In this document: positions 1 through 8,874 of the stretch, one piece after another | How positions within the stretch are numbered: position 1 is the first letter of the stretch | Layout of the letters: every line of letters starts with the position of its first letter | Source of the DNA: Chlorobium sp. | GTDB lineage: Bacteria; Bacteroidota; Chlorobiia; Chlorobiales; Chlorobiaceae | DNA length: 64,000 bases | Assembly: GCA_005862225.1 (NCBI GenBank) | Contig: SZXV01000002.1 | Coordinates: forward strand, 558,001-622,000 | Direction of reading: 5' to 3' | The notes under the pieces: model-generated | The model's input: the letters and a program-made list of their open reading frames with translations, nothing else | Told to the model about the DNA's origin: nothing | The model's database searches: none | Translations under genes and position numbers: made by a program

Positions 1-984
1 GCAGGCTCGTCCGCAACGGTTGCAACCGACGCAGATCTGCTGGTTGTCATTGGCCGCAAATCCTCTATAATGATGATAGTAGCGGTACTTGAGGCGGTCG
101 CCGGTTTTCGGTCTGAAGTTGTGTCCGCCAGTGACCTGCGCGAAATCAACAAGATTGCACGAATAAAGATGGTTCTGCCTTGTCGATCCTTTGAGATTAA
201 TATCGAAACGCTCTTCAACACTGTAGCAGTAACAAGTTGGGCAGACCATCGCGCAGGAGCCGCAACTGAGGCATTTGTCGCCCCATTTTTGCCAAATCGG
301 AGAGTCGAATTCAATGTCGAGGAAGCAGGGAAGTCCGGATACTTCAATCTTGGTTTCAAAGCTATGCTTGATGTCCTTGCGCCGTTCTATAAGACGGCAG
401 TTATCTTCGTATGCAGGTTCCTGAATGTTGAACTCTTTGAGAAAGCTGAAGGCTTTAGAGGAGTTGATCGACAGGTAGTAGCTGTCACCGATGTCGGAAC
501 AGAAGAGGTTGAAGCCATGATTGACGGTGTGCCGGTTCATCGAATGGCAGAAACAGTCAGGAAGGGGCAGATGGTCCATGCCGATGATAAAAGTATTTTT
601 CCTGCGGGCAAGATAGTAGGGAGAGGGATACGCGCCATGGAGCATTACATCGTCAAGAATATTGACGGCATTGATATCGCAGGGCCTGAGTCCGATAAGA
701 ATGATGGGTTGTACGTCGTATCGTATCTCTTGTTCCCAGTTTCCCTCACTAAAACTGAAGCTGGAAAGTTCGTCCCGGAAAGGCAGAAAAAAGTGTTTGG
801 CCGATGAGTGGGTTACGGTGTAATCGAAATCAATTTCGTCGGCGGATTTTACCGGCATGAACTGGTAGATCGGTTTACCGTCACTGCCGGTATCTACCTT
901 TTGTGGTCCGTAGGAGCTGTTACTCTGGACAAGTGTATCAATAAAAGCCTTGAACTCCGTTTTGGAAATGACTTTGTAGATCAT
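1..984 (-). CDS. Sulfhydrogenase/anaerobic sulfide reductase beta-subunit-like 4Fe-4S protein (HydB/AsrA family), partial
   Basis: Reading the reverse strand from an ATG at 984 gives 328 codons open to the window edge, so the 3' end is missing. The protein opens [11 protein letters not shown], has the family block [16 protein letters not shown] near residue 100, then two ferredoxin-type clusters: [14 protein letters not shown] (about residue 235) and [11 protein letters not shown] at the very edge. This order (N-terminal domain, then two 4Fe-4S motifs) is that of HydB of sulfhydrogenases and AsrA of anaerobic sulfite reductase, cytoplasmic electron-transfer subunits that pass electrons between an FAD/NAD(P)H subunit and a hydrogenase or reductase. 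In green sulfur bacteria such genes usually lead a hydBGDA-like NiFe operon; the partners would lie left of this window. Function is family-based; whether it serves H2 or sulfur cannot be told here. Confidence 0.85.
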   Translation of the reverse strand, partial: MIYKVISKTEFKAFIDTLVQSNSSYGPQKVDTGSDGKPIYQFMPVKSADEIDFDYTVTHSSAKHFFLPFRDELSSFSFSEGNWEQEIRYDVQPIILIGLRPCDINAVNILDDVMLHGAYPSPYYLARRKNTFIIGMDHLPLPDCFCHSMNRHTVNHGFNLFCSDIGDSYYLSINSSKAFSFLKEFNIQEPAYEDNCRLIERRKDIKHSFETKIEVSGLPCFLDIEFDSPIWQKWGDKCLSCGSCAMVCPTCYCYSVEERFDINLKGSTRQNHLYSCNLVDFAQVTGGHNFRPKTGDRLKYRYYHHYRGFAANDNQQICVGCNRCGRAC

Positions 985-1129
985 TGTTCATGTTCCCGAT
1001 TCAGGCATTGCAGAGAAGCGCTGTAACAACATGGAGACCAATGAATAAAGCTAAACAAAAGGGAGGGTAATTGAAAACACAAAATGCCATTTTCGGGCAG
1101 ATGCTATAGCTTTTTCCTGTTTTTGCAAA

Positions 1130-1170
1130 GAACAAAAAAGCCACCGGCCGAATTGCTAGGGCGGTGGCTG
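1130..1170 (-). terminator. Rho-independent terminator of the first barrel gene
   Basis: Read on the reverse strand, AGCCACCGCCC pairs with a GGCCGGTGGCT arm across a short loop and is followed by a run of T. It lies about 30 bases past the stop of the barrel gene ending at 1199. A close copy is found behind the next paralogue at 2177-2207. Confidence 0.8.
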
Positions 1171-1198
1171 TAAATGAGTTCAGAATCTGTTTAATTCC

Positions 1199-1804
1199 TT
1201 AAAATCCATAACGAACACCAGCAAGGATATTGCTGCTGGAAGCGGTGTACTCACCATAACTATCGCTGAATTTTGATGGCTTCAGGTAGCGATATCCAAG
1301 ATCTACAGTGAGGTTATCTGTTGCTTTAACGCCAATACCAGCGCCAATCTGCCATGCAAAGACAGATGTTGATATTTCTTCTGCTGGATGAAGAATATCG
1401 GCAGCATTTTTTGCAGTAATACTTGCCCCGCCAAGACCAGCCATCACATACGGAGAAATGCTTTTACTTTTTACATCAACATCATAGTAGCCATTGACCA
1501 TGTAAGTGAATGTCGAAACCGAGCTACCAGGATCGGCGTCACCTTCAAATGTCTTTACATCATTTGTCTGATAACCGAGAGCAGCTTCAACCCGGAAAGC
1601 TTCCTGCTTGAGACCGATAGCACCACCAAAAGGCACTCCTGTTTTGTAGGTTACGCCATCGCTACTAGTTGTTCCATCAGGATTCTTAACATCACCGTTG
1701 GCAAAAAATCCAATACCAACCGATCCGCTAACATAAGGAGTAGCGGCTAAAGCCGGAGCTGCCGATATGCCAGCAATCAATGCAGTCAATAATAATTTTT
1801 TCAT
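1199..1804 (-). CDS. Outer-membrane beta-barrel protein, paralogue 1 of 5
   Basis: A 201-residue secreted protein. The start is taken at the ATG at 1804 (MKKLLLTALIAG), because all five paralogues begin there; an in-frame ATG six codons upstream only adds MKKNRA. Residues 1-20 form a signal peptide ending AAPALA. The mature part opens YVSGSVGIGF and alternates short hydrophobic strands and turns, with YMVNGYYDVD, SPYVMAGLGG, AWQIGAGIGVK and LTVDLGYRYLKP. It ends AGVRYGF, with the terminal aromatic residue needed for outer-membrane insertion. The pattern is that of 8-stranded OMP_b-brl/OmpX-Opa-like barrels. No function can be assigned. It is last in a row of five related genes and has its own terminator. 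Confidence 0.85.
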   Translation of the reverse strand: MKKLLLTALIAGISAAPALAATPYVSGSVGIGFFANGDVKNPDGTTSSDGVTYKTGVPFGGAIGLKQEAFRVEAALGYQTNDVKTFEGDADPGSSVSTFTYMVNGYYDVDVKSKSISPYVMAGLGGASITAKNAADILHPAEEISTSVFAWQIGAGIGVKATDNLTVDLGYRYLKPSKFSDSYGEYTASSSNILAGVRYGF

Positions 1805-2176
1805 TGCTCTGTTTTTTTTCAAAATAATTAATAATCAACACTACAGATAACTACATAACTCTATCTATAATTTCCAAAATAATTACTTTTTTTCAAAAAA
1901 GTCTTTATGAATTGAAATTGATTTTGTTATGCTTTTTTCGGTGTCGAAAATACATGCTTCGTTCAGAGATCTTCTTGATCGGATGAAAGCTTGCTCGCGA
2001 GCTGCCGAATTGATGCTTTTACGATAGCTATTAGGATAATTGGTATCTGTTTTATGAGCAAGGATTTTTTGGCTTCCCTTGTATTGATCGTAAAGTTATC
2101 AAATCCATGTTTTGGAGTAATTTACCGTTTTGGTAAAGATACTGCAGCTTCTTCCCGTAGTGGCAAAGAACAAAAA
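1805..2176. other. Intergenic spacer between barrel paralogues 1 and 2
   Basis: A stretch of about 370 bases, rich in A and T at its left end, which should hold the promoter for paralogue 1. An open frame on the forward strand (1991-2215) has no recognisable domain and runs into the terminator of paralogue 2, so it is not called. No other structure is visible. Confidence 0.5.
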
Positions 2177-2207
2177 AGCCACCGACCCAATTGCTCGGGC
2201 GGTGGCT
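2177..2207 (-). terminator. Rho-independent terminator of barrel paralogue 2
   Basis: Inverted repeat AGCCACCGCCC / GGGTCGGTGGCT (reverse strand) followed by six T. It is nearly identical to the hairpin at 1130-1170, so gene plus terminator were probably duplicated together. Confidence 0.8.
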
Positions 2208-2236
2208 GTAAATGAATTCAGAATCTGTTGAATTCC

Positions 2237-2791
2237 TTAAAATCCATAACGAACACCAGCAAGGATATTGGTGCTGGAAACTTTAAATTCGCCATCGCTA
2301 TATTTGAATGCAGAGGGCTTTGTATAACGGACACCAAGGTCAACGGTCAGATCCTTTGATGCCTTGACACCAACACCAGCGCCAATTTGCCATGCTAAGG
2401 CGCTTTTTGAATCACCATTCTCTGGTTTCGCTGAAACGCCCCCTAGACCCACCGTCACGAAAGGAGAAACGCTGGATTTGTCCAGGTTAATATCATAATA
2501 GCCATTAACCATATAACTCAATTCAGAAACAGAGTGAGTACTGTTTTGAAAATCATTTGACTGATGAGCAAGAGCAGCTTCAATCCTGAAATCATCCTGC
2601 TTGATACCGATTGCTCCACCAAAAGCCACTCCGGAATCGAATTTTACGTCCTCCTTTACGCCTCCTGTTGGTGTAAAAGAACCGTTGTTAAGAAGCCCCA
2701 AGCCAATCGAGCCACTAACATAAGGAGTGCCTGCCAAAGCAGGAGCTGCCGACATGCCGGCAATCAATGCTGTCAATAATAATTTTTTCAT
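2237..2791 (-). CDS. Outer-membrane beta-barrel protein, paralogue 2 of 5
   Basis: A 184-residue protein with the signal peptide MKKLLLTALIAGMSAAPALA, then YVSGSIGLGLL, YMVNGYYDIN, SPFVTVGLGG, AWQIGAGVGVK, LTVDLGVRYTKP and a C-terminal AGVRYGF. It is the shortest paralogue: the loops between strands, presumably surface-exposed, are trimmed relative to paralogues 1, 3 and 4, while the strands are conserved. It sits between its own terminator and the decayed U32 fragment at 2986-3353. The fold call is firm; function is unknown. Confidence 0.85.
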   Translation of the reverse strand: MKKLLLTALIAGMSAAPALAGTPYVSGSIGLGLLNNGSFTPTGGVKEDVKFDSGVAFGGAIGIKQDDFRIEAALAHQSNDFQNSTHSVSELSYMVNGYYDINLDKSSVSPFVTVGLGGVSAKPENGDSKSALAWQIGAGVGVKASKDLTVDLGVRYTKPSAFKYSDGEFKVSSTNILAGVRYGF

Positions 2792-2985
2792 GTTTCTAAT
2801 GTTTTTTGAAAATTCACTTTAAAAATGTTTACACAACCATGTAACGATCTTAATTTGCAAAAAAATTACATTCTTTACAAAAATACAAGGTCATTTTTGT
2901 TGGGGAGGGGGGCTTAAGCTTGCTTGCAATATCCATTTAAACTGTTTAAAGGTATGGTGGCTTCACTTCTTTGCTAATAAAACCG

Positions 2986-3353
2986 TACTGTTTTATACTC
3001 TTTTTTCAAGCAGATAGACCTTGTCGTTTTTTCTCACTGTTGTACACTTGATGGTGACACTGTCGCCTTTTTCCGCATCACTATCCGGCTGGTCGTTTGT
3101 GAAAAAAGCATCTGCGGTCACAATGGGCATTCACATTTAGGGCCTCATAATAGAACGCTTGTCGCCTCGTTTGAGGTCACGCGCGTCGATCAGCAGTTCA
3201 GCAACTCCAGTTTTCGGATAATACTTCCTATGCTCTTTTTTCCAATCCCTAAAAGGTTTTCAGGAGGAAAGACCCTTCGAAAATCAAGGCTTATAGAATT
3301 GGAGGAGATCCTTTTTGAGTATCATGGTCAATTGACCGTACTACCTCCTGAAT
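2986..3353 (-). pseudogene. Decayed copy of the 3' end of the U32-family gene
   Basis: From about 2986 the sequence follows 5944-6350, the C-terminal coding part of the intact U32 gene, in the same orientation. The first about 140 bases, beginning at the stop codon, are almost identical. Similarity then falls off, with a deletion of a few dozen bases around 3235, and ends near 3353. No long reading frame is left. It shows that a block containing the end of the U32 gene plus barrel gene(s) was once tandemly duplicated. Confidence 0.85.
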
Positions 3354-3369
3354 CTCTATGGCTCATATT

Positions 3370-3436
3370 CCCCGCCTCTTGAGGCGTAAAGTATGGTAGA
3401 GTTGTCTTCAAAATACCCCGCTGCTTGCGGCGGGGT
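3370..3436. repeat. Paired GC-rich palindromes (REP/BIME-like)
   Basis: Two palindromes lie about 30 bases apart in AT-rich DNA: CGCCTC-TT-GAGGCG (3373-3386) and CCCCGCTGCTTGCGGCGGGG (3416-3435), the latter followed by TTCTTT. The layout resembles repetitive extragenic palindromic units. The second hairpin could also act as a terminator. No other copy is seen in this window, so the repeat status is inferred from form only. Confidence 0.45.
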
Positions 3437-3513
3437 TCTTTATTAGTTTTTCGGTATATCAGGATTAGTTCAGTTTGCCACGATGGAGTTTGCCCTCTAA
3501 CACAACATGTAAT

Positions 3514-3545
3514 CAGCCACCTCACAGGAGATCAGGAGGTGGCTG
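3514..3545 (-). terminator. Hairpin behind barrel paralogue 3
   Basis: A perfect 10-bp inverted repeat, CAGCCACCTC / GAGGTGGCTG, lies 15 bases past the stop of the gene ending at 3560. Unlike the hairpins behind the other paralogues it has no T-run, so termination is likely but less certain. Confidence 0.6.
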
Positions 3546-3559
3546 AATGAGGGTTTCAA

Positions 3560-4183
3560 TTATTGAAAGTCATAGCGAATACCAGCAAGGAAATTGCTGG
3601 TTGAAGCAGTGTACTCACCATAACTATCGTGAAACTTTGATGGTTTCAGGTAACGATAGCCAAGATCAATGGTAATGTTATTTCCCGTCTTGATTCCAAC
3701 TCCAGCGCCAATTTGCCAGGCAAATATAGATGTTGATGTTTCCTCTGCTGCATGAGGAGCCAAGTTTGACTCTGCATTTTTTGCCGTGATGCTTGCCCCA
3801 CCAAGGCCAGCCATCACATAAGGAGAGATGTTTTTACTCTTTACATCAACGTCATAGTAGCCATTGACCATGTAGGTTAACGTCGAAATCGAGTCGTCAT
3901 AGATTGGGACTTCGCCACCTGCGTATGTCTTTAAATCATTGGTCTGATAACCGAGAGCAACTTCAACGCGGTAAGCATCGTTCTTGAGGCCGATTGCTCC
4001 AGCAAAAGGAATACCTGATTTATACGTCTGCCCATTAGCGCCTGTATATAATACACCTGAGGTGTCTTTTGATTCTGAGTTACCAAAAATGCCTAAACCA
4101 ACAGACCCGCTAACATAGGGATGAGCTAATGCAGGAGCTGCCGACATACCGGCAATCAAAGCAGTCAATAATAATTTTTTCAT
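3560..4183 (-). CDS. Outer-membrane beta-barrel protein, paralogue 3 of 5
   Basis: 207 residues from the ATG at 4183 (MKKLLLTALIAGMSAAPALA signal peptide); an in-frame start 17 codons upstream is rejected because it adds a charged stretch before the signal. The mature protein starts YVSGSVGLGIFGNSES and carries YMVNGYYDVD, SPYVMAGLGGASITAKNA, FAWQIGAGVGIK and IDLGYRYLKPSKF, ending AGIRYDFQ. Paralogues 3 and 4 are very similar, including a shared loop with YTGANGQTYKSGIPF. Outer-membrane barrel; role unknown. Confidence 0.85.
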   Translation of the reverse strand: MKKLLLTALIAGMSAAPALAHPYVSGSVGLGIFGNSESKDTSGVLYTGANGQTYKSGIPFAGAIGLKNDAYRVEVALGYQTNDLKTYAGGEVPIYDDSISTLTYMVNGYYDVDVKSKNISPYVMAGLGGASITAKNAESNLAPHAAEETSTSIFAWQIGAGVGIKTGNNITIDLGYRYLKPSKFHDSYGEYTASTSNFLAGIRYDFQ

Positions 4184-4425
4184 TTTTCTAAGGTTTTTTT
4201 GAGAATTATATTTAATACGTAGCCTAACATACAATTAACATCTGTGTATATCAGCTTCCAAAAAAATTACATTCTCACAAATAAAAAAGAAAAAATGTCA
4301 GTTTTTCTCATACACTTCTCATACCGGCTCAAACTACAATACCAGCCACTTTCACCTCAAATCATCCTCAATGATTTTGGTACATTTTCAGCCGAGCATC
4401 TTTATCCATAAAACGAACAAAAAAA

Positions 4426-4455
4426 AGCCACATCCTGATTGTTCAAGAAGTGGCT
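4426..4455 (-). terminator. Rho-independent terminator of the paralogue 5-4 transcript
   Basis: On the reverse strand AGCCACTTC pairs with a GATGTGGCT arm and is followed by eight T, about 30 bases past the stop at 4484. There is no terminator in the 33-base gap between paralogues 5 and 4, so this one probably ends a two-gene message. Confidence 0.75.
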
Positions 4456-4483
4456 AAACGATATGGTGTTCAATGCACGTCAG

Positions 4484-5113
4484 TTACTGAAAGTCATAGC
4501 GAATACCGGCAAGGAAATTGCTGCTGGAAACAGTATATTCACCCCAACTATCATTGTACTTTGATGGTTTCAGGTAACGATATCCAAGATCAACGGTAAG
4601 GTTATTTGCAGCCTTGATGCCAACACCGGCGCCAACCTGCCATGCAAATACAGATGTTGATTTTTCCTCTGCGGGATGACCAATCGGATCAGACGTTGAA
4701 GCTGTATTTTTTGCCGTGATGCTTGCCCCACCAAGGCCAGCCATCACATAAGGAGAGATACTTTTACTCTTTACATCAATGTCATAGTATCCATTGAGCA
4801 TGTAGGTTAACGTCGAAACCGAGTCACCGGAGGTGATGGACTCTCCTTCATATGACTTTAAATCATTGGACTGATAACCGAGAGCAGCTTCAAAGCGGTA
4901 GGCATCGTGTTTGAGGCCGATTGCTCCGCCAAAAGGAATCCCTGATTTATAAGTTTGTCCATTTGCACCTGTATACAAGACGCCTGTATCAGGATCTTTT
5001 AAGTCAGAGTTACCAAAAATGCCTAAACCAACAGACCCACTAATGTAGGGATTCGCTAAGGCAGGAGCTGCCGACATTCCGGCAATTAATGCCGTCAATA
5101 ATAATTTTTTCAT
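4484..5113 (-). CDS. Outer-membrane beta-barrel protein, paralogue 4 of 5
   Basis: 209 residues with the same signal peptide as its neighbours, then YISGSVGLGIFGNSD, YMLNGYYDID, SPYVMAGLGGASITAKN, FAWQVGAGVGIKA, LTVDLGYRYLKPSKY and a C-terminal AGIRYDFQ. It differs from paralogue 3 mainly in two putative surface loops (around residues 95-105 and 150-160). It starts 33 bases after the stop of paralogue 5 and is probably co-transcribed with it. Function unknown. Confidence 0.85.
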   Translation of the reverse strand: MKKLLLTALIAGMSAAPALANPYISGSVGLGIFGNSDLKDPDTGVLYTGANGQTYKSGIPFGGAIGLKHDAYRFEAALGYQSNDLKSYEGESITSGDSVSTLTYMLNGYYDIDVKSKSISPYVMAGLGGASITAKNTASTSDPIGHPAEEKSTSVFAWQVGAGVGIKAANNLTVDLGYRYLKPSKYNDSWGEYTVSSSNFLAGIRYDFQ

Positions 5114-5146
5114 GGCTCTAAGTTTTTTTGAGAATTAAGTTTTCAG

Positions 5147-5761
5147 TTAATGAAACTCATAGCGAATGCCAGCAAGAATATTGGTGTAAGAAAGGGTGCA
5201 TGTACCTCCATTGCTCTCTTTATATTCTCCTGGCTTCAGGTAACGAATACCAAGGTCAAGGGTCAGATTTTTAGCTGCCTGGATACCAACACCAGCACCA
5301 AGTTGCCACGCAAATACTGTGGTAGATCTATCCTCCATCTCTGTGCCAGCAGGGTTCAAAGTAGCTCCACCAAGACCAGCCATCACATAAGGAGAGACGC
5401 TTGACTTGTTGAGGTTAATGTCATAATAGCCATTGACCATATAGGTAAGTGCTGACATAGATTGCGTTGATGCCGGTGTTTCATAAGGTCCGACTGCACT
5501 CGTCCGCCATTTATCAACATCATGAGACTGATACCCAAGCGCAGCCTCAATTCGGAAATCAGCCTGCTTGATACCAACTGCGGCACCAAACGGAACCCCG
5601 AATTTCCATTCAGGGGAATCCTTAATTTCAGTACCACCTGCTGTTGTATAATCAGAGTTCCCCGAAAATCCTAACCCCAACGAACCGCTGACGTAAGGGG
5701 TCGCTAAAGCTGGAGCTGCCGAAATACCAGCAATCAATGCGGTCATCAATAACTTTTTCAT
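5147..5761 (-). CDS. Outer-membrane beta-barrel protein, paralogue 5 of 5
   Basis: 204 residues from the ATG at 5761 (MKKLLMTALIAGISAAPALA signal peptide). An upstream in-frame ATG at 5791 would add ten residues ahead of the signal and is not favoured. Strand motifs are YVSGSLGLGFSGNSD, YMVNGYYDIN, SPYVMAGLGGATLNP, FAWQLGAGVGIQA and LTLDLGIRYLKP, with a terminal AGIRYEFH. It shares YYDINLNKSSVSP with paralogue 2, so 2 and 5 form one subgroup and 1, 3 and 4 another. It lies downstream of the U32 gene on the same strand. Confidence 0.85.
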   Translation of the reverse strand: MKKLLMTALIAGISAAPALATPYVSGSLGLGFSGNSDYTTAGGTEIKDSPEWKFGVPFGAAVGIKQADFRIEAALGYQSHDVDKWRTSAVGPYETPASTQSMSALTYMVNGYYDINLNKSSVSPYVMAGLGGATLNPAGTEMEDRSTTVFAWQLGAGVGIQAAKNLTLDLGIRYLKPGEYKESNGGTCTLSYTNILAGIRYEFH

Positions 5762-5945
5762 TTTTCCAATTAGTTTTTTTGTAAAAAACATAAAACCTCA
5801 TTAAATATAATTAACAAAATCACCATGTTTAAAATTCAAACAAAAAGAATCAAACAACTTCTGTATCTTTTGTTTGCTCAATGATATCCATTAATCTCTT
5901 GCAGATCATGCAGTTTTTTCTCTGCTGGCAAGATGTAATATTGTT

Positions 5946-7235
5946 TTATCCTCTTTTTTCAAGCAGATAGACCTGATCGTTTTTTCTCACTGTTGTACAC
6001 TTGATGGTGACACTGTCGCCTTTTTCCGCATCACTATCCGGCTGGTCGTTTGTGAAAAAAGCATCTGCGGTCACAATGACCACACCTGTTTTCGGACCAA
6101 GAATAGAGAGCTTGTCGCCTCGTCTGAGCCCACGAGCGTAGATCAGTATTTCAGCAACTCCAGCTTTCGGATAATATTTCTTGATATCTCCGATGAAGGT
6201 TTTTTTCTCCTGGGCCAGTGAGCCATACTCTCTTGTCCAGGCGTCCAGAGGTTTGCCGAAATAAAATCCCTCCGAAAATCCACGGTTATAGACTTGGGCG
6301 AGATCATTTTTGAGTCTCATGGTCAGTTGGCTGTAGTTGCTCCTGAATTCCGGATCAGCGCGATGGATGGCACAAAGGTTCAGCGCCTGGCGGTAGGCTG
6401 AGGTGGTTGTATGAACATATTCAGGACTGCGACTTCTTCCCTCAATCTTGAATGCGCTGATTCCTGCATCAATGAGCACATCAAGAAACTCAATGGCACA
6501 CAGATCTTTCGGGCTCATCACGTAATCAGTTCCAAGTTCGAGTTCCTCGTTCTCCTCCGGGTCAGTAATAATATATTGCCTTCGGCACGGCTGCACACAC
6601 TGACCCCGATTCGCCGAGCGGCCGAAAAGTTCCTGCGACATAAAGCAGCGGCCCGAAACGGCCACACACATGGCTCCATGTACAAAGCACTCAATGCGCA
6701 CTCCAAGTCCATCACTTTTGATTTTGCCAGTGATGTGGCGCACCTGCTCAAGGGTGAGCTCTCTTGCAAGGACAATCATCTTTGCTCCAAGAGCGGCATA
6801 AAACTGTACCGCGCTGTAGTTGCTGACAGAGGCCTGGGTTGAGATATGAAACGGCATATCAATCTTTCGGCAAGCTTCAATGACCGCCATATCCGAGCAG
6901 ATGACGGCATCGATTTTAGCAGTTTTTGCGGCTGCGACAGTCTGCGTCATCTTCTTCAGTTCACTGTCATAGACAATTGTGTTCAGAGCCAGATAAGCCT
7001 TTGCGTTGTGCTTTGCGCAAATGTTCATGACATTCGGAAAGTCCGCTGGCGTGAAATTGATGCTTCCGGCACGCATATTGTAGCCATCAGCCCCGAAGTA
7101 GACCGCATCAGCACCAGCCTTGAGTGCTGTGAGCAAACAGGTCATATCGCCGGCAGGTGCGATCAGTTCCAGGGTGGTTGCCATGTTGGAGTTCTCTTTC
7201 ACTATCGAAAGTAACCCTGAGTTGGTCAAAGGCAT
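5946..7235 (-). CDS. Peptidase U32-family protein (TrhP/RlhA-like RNA-modification enzyme)
   Basis: 429 residues. After [13 protein letters not shown] the family signature appears as [19 protein letters not shown], followed by [17 protein letters not shown], giving the four-cysteine set expected for an Fe-S site. Though named peptidases, well-studied members (TrhP, RlhA, UbiU/V) act in tRNA or rRNA hydroxylation or in ubiquinone hydroxylation; length is closest to TrhP, which helps make 5-hydroxyuridine in tRNA. The first ATG (7235) is kept because AAGGAA sits seven bases before it; an ATG at 7184 giving [13 protein letters not shown] is a fair alternative. A broken copy of its 3' end is at 2986-3353. 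Confidence 0.85.
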   Translation of the reverse strand: MPLTNSGLLSIVKENSNMATTLELIAPAGDMTCLLTALKAGADAVYFGADGYNMRAGSINFTPADFPNVMNICAKHNAKAYLALNTIVYDSELKKMTQTVAAAKTAKIDAVICSDMAVIEACRKIDMPFHISTQASVSNYSAVQFYAALGAKMIVLARELTLEQVRHITGKIKSDGLGVRIECFVHGAMCVAVSGRCFMSQELFGRSANRGQCVQPCRRQYIITDPEENEELELGTDYVMSPKDLCAIEFLDVLIDAGISAFKIEGRSRSPEYVHTTTSAYRQALNLCAIHRADPEFRSNYSQLTMRLKNDLAQVYNRGFSEGFYFGKPLDAWTREYGSLAQEKKTFIGDIKKYYPKAGVAEILIYARGLRRGDKLSILGPKTGVVIVTADAFFTNDQPDSDAEKGDSVTIKCTTVRKNDQVYLLEKRG

Positions 7236-7486
7236 CGGAGGTTTCCTTATTTCTGGCTGTGAGGTGCTATTGAGCAGCTAATGTACTCAAGATGGAAGAG
7301 AAATCCAGTGTTGACTTTGATTTACGGTCTGCCGTGAGTTACATTATCTGCAAGAGTTGGCGGGAGACAGCTTCAATATCCTGATAGCGAATCAGGCGAT
7401 TGGACTTGATGTGGCGCCCTTGATATAGGGGGGGCAAACATAATGCATCCAATAATTTATAACGATATATACAGCAGGTAACTCCG

Positions 7487-8083
7487 ATGAATGAACGTCT
7501 TTTCCTGAAACTTCTTCTTGCGCTTTTTTCCGGGCTTATTGTCGCCGAGCTGCTTGTTGTGCTGCTTTTTGGGTTCAGGCTGGAGCTGTTGCTGTTCTGG
7601 TTCATTCTTGCCGTTGCTTTTGCCGGTATTCTTGTTGTTGTGCGGCTTCTGGATCAGCAGCGGTCGGAGATTGATTCAGTCTCGTCGCGTCGTGCAAAGA
7701 TGAAGCGCTCTGATGTGATGCGCGATCGGCTCAGCGAGTATAGTGTTGATGAGGAGTTTCTTTGCGCAGAGAGGTCCACACAAGGCAAAGGCGATCAGCA
7801 GGAGCCTTCGTCTGCGGAGTCTGTTTCACGACGAGATGCTGAAGGAGCCTGCGGAACCACATTGTCTGTTCTTGAGAGCTGGTCTATGGAGAGGGAGAGT
7901 TTTGATGAGTACATTCGTCGTTCGATGAGTGGTGCTGCGGAGGGCTCGGAATGTGCAGATGCTTTTTCTGTTGATCTTGATGGTGCGGCTCTTTCAAAGG
8001 GGATAGTGAGGCCGCCTGAGGATTTTGAGCACAGTCCGAAATCGGTGATGGCAAGTCTGAAGAGGGCGGGGATGAAATCATGA
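7487..8083 (+). CDS. Small membrane protein of unknown function
   Basis: 198 residues. Residues 5-28 and 31-54 are strongly hydrophobic (LLLALFSGLIVAELLVVLLF and the following LLLFWFILAVAFAGILVVV), giving two membrane helices near the N terminus. The remaining about 140 residues are polar, rich in Ser, Glu and Arg, and presumably cytoplasmic. No family recognised. Its stop overlaps the start of the methyltransferase gene by four bases (ATGA at 8080), so the two are translationally coupled. Confidence 0.75.
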   Translation: MNERLFLKLLLALFSGLIVAELLVVLLFGFRLELLLFWFILAVAFAGILVVVRLLDQQRSEIDSVSSRRAKMKRSDVMRDRLSEYSVDEEFLCAERSTQGKGDQQEPSSAESVSRRDAEGACGTTLSVLESWSMERESFDEYIRRSMSGAAEGSECADAFSVDLDGAALSKGIVRPPEDFEHSPKSVMASLKRAGMKS

Positions 8084-8871
8084 AGCCGGTTGCGCTAAGC
8101 AAGGCCAGGTTGCGGCATTTTGTGAAGCTCCACCAGAAAAAGTACAGGGATGGTGAGGGGCTTTTTCTGGCGGAAGGGCTTCGCACGGTGAGGGAGCTTT
8201 GTCTGCATCTGCCCGAGAAGGATATGCTTGTAGCCCTTTTGATCAAGGATGGGGAAGCTGAGAGCGCCTGCTTTGCTGAACCTTACGGCGGAAAGGTTTT
8301 TGTTGTTACCGAAAAAGAGTGCGCCCAGCTTGCGGCAACTTCGACATCGCAGGGAGTTTTTGGCGTTTTTCGTCAACAACCACTGGAGAGATATGAATCG
8401 GAGGAGAAGCCGGAGCAATCGCTCATTATCGCTCTTGATGATGTTCAGGATCCAGGCAATGTGGGTACCATACTCCGAACAGCCGTCTGGTTCGGAGCTG
8501 ATGCCATGATTTGCAGTTCTGGAACGGTAGATCGCTATAACCCGAAAGTTGTACGTTCGTGTGCGGGAAGCCTTTTTACACTTCTCCATTATGGTGTTGA
8601 GCAGCTTCATGAGGAGCTTCACCGTCTCCAGACTATCGGCTATTCTCTTGTTTGCTCATCACTTGATGGCAGGGATTTCAGGGAGTTAGCTCCAAGGCCA
8701 AACAAAATAGTGCTGGTGATTGGTAATGAGGCCAATGGCATCAGTGAAGCGATAACAGCACAGGCAGATTTTCTTGTGCGAATCCCGCATTGTGGTGAAA
8801 AAGCGGGCGTTGAATCGCTCAATGCCTCAGTTTCAGCCGCCATTCTTTTGGAGCGGCTGACGCTGGGGTGA
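8080..8871 (+). CDS. TrmH/SpoU-family RNA 2'-O-ribose methyltransferase
   Basis: 263 residues. The N-terminal part (KYRDGEGLFLAEGLRTVREL) is the substrate-binding domain of RlmB-like enzymes. The SPOUT catalytic domain shows the three knot motifs: QDPGNVGTILRTA, VLVIGNEANGIS and IPHCGEKAGVESLNASVSAAI. Such enzymes methylate ribose in rRNA or tRNA with S-adenosylmethionine; the exact nucleotide cannot be predicted. Translationally coupled to the upstream membrane protein and convergent with terC, with only three bases between the stop codons and no terminator hairpin. Confidence 0.9.
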   Translation: MKPVALSKARLRHFVKLHQKKYRDGEGLFLAEGLRTVRELCLHLPEKDMLVALLIKDGEAESACFAEPYGGKVFVVTEKECAQLAATSTSQGVFGVFRQQPLERYESEEKPEQSLIIALDDVQDPGNVGTILRTAVWFGADAMICSSGTVDRYNPKVVRSCAGSLFTLLHYGVEQLHEELHRLQTIGYSLVCSSLDGRDFRELAPRPNKIVLVIGNEANGISEAITAQADFLVRIPHCGEKAGVESLNASVSAAILLERLTLG

Positions 8872-8874
8872 AGT

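Noticed and set aside
70-1026. Open frames on the forward strand (70-807 and 808-1026)
   Set aside because: They are antisense to the HydB/AsrA-like gene, whose reverse-strand reading contains two ferredoxin motifs; the forward frames have no recognisable domain.
3328-3525. A 65-codon reverse frame with a basic middle (EPRRKQRGI)
   Set aside because: It runs through the palindromes and into the U32 scar and terminator, and looks like chance translation of repeat DNA.
8095-8622. A 175-codon reverse frame in the methyltransferase gene
   Set aside because: Antisense to all but the last SPOUT motif; composition-driven shadow.
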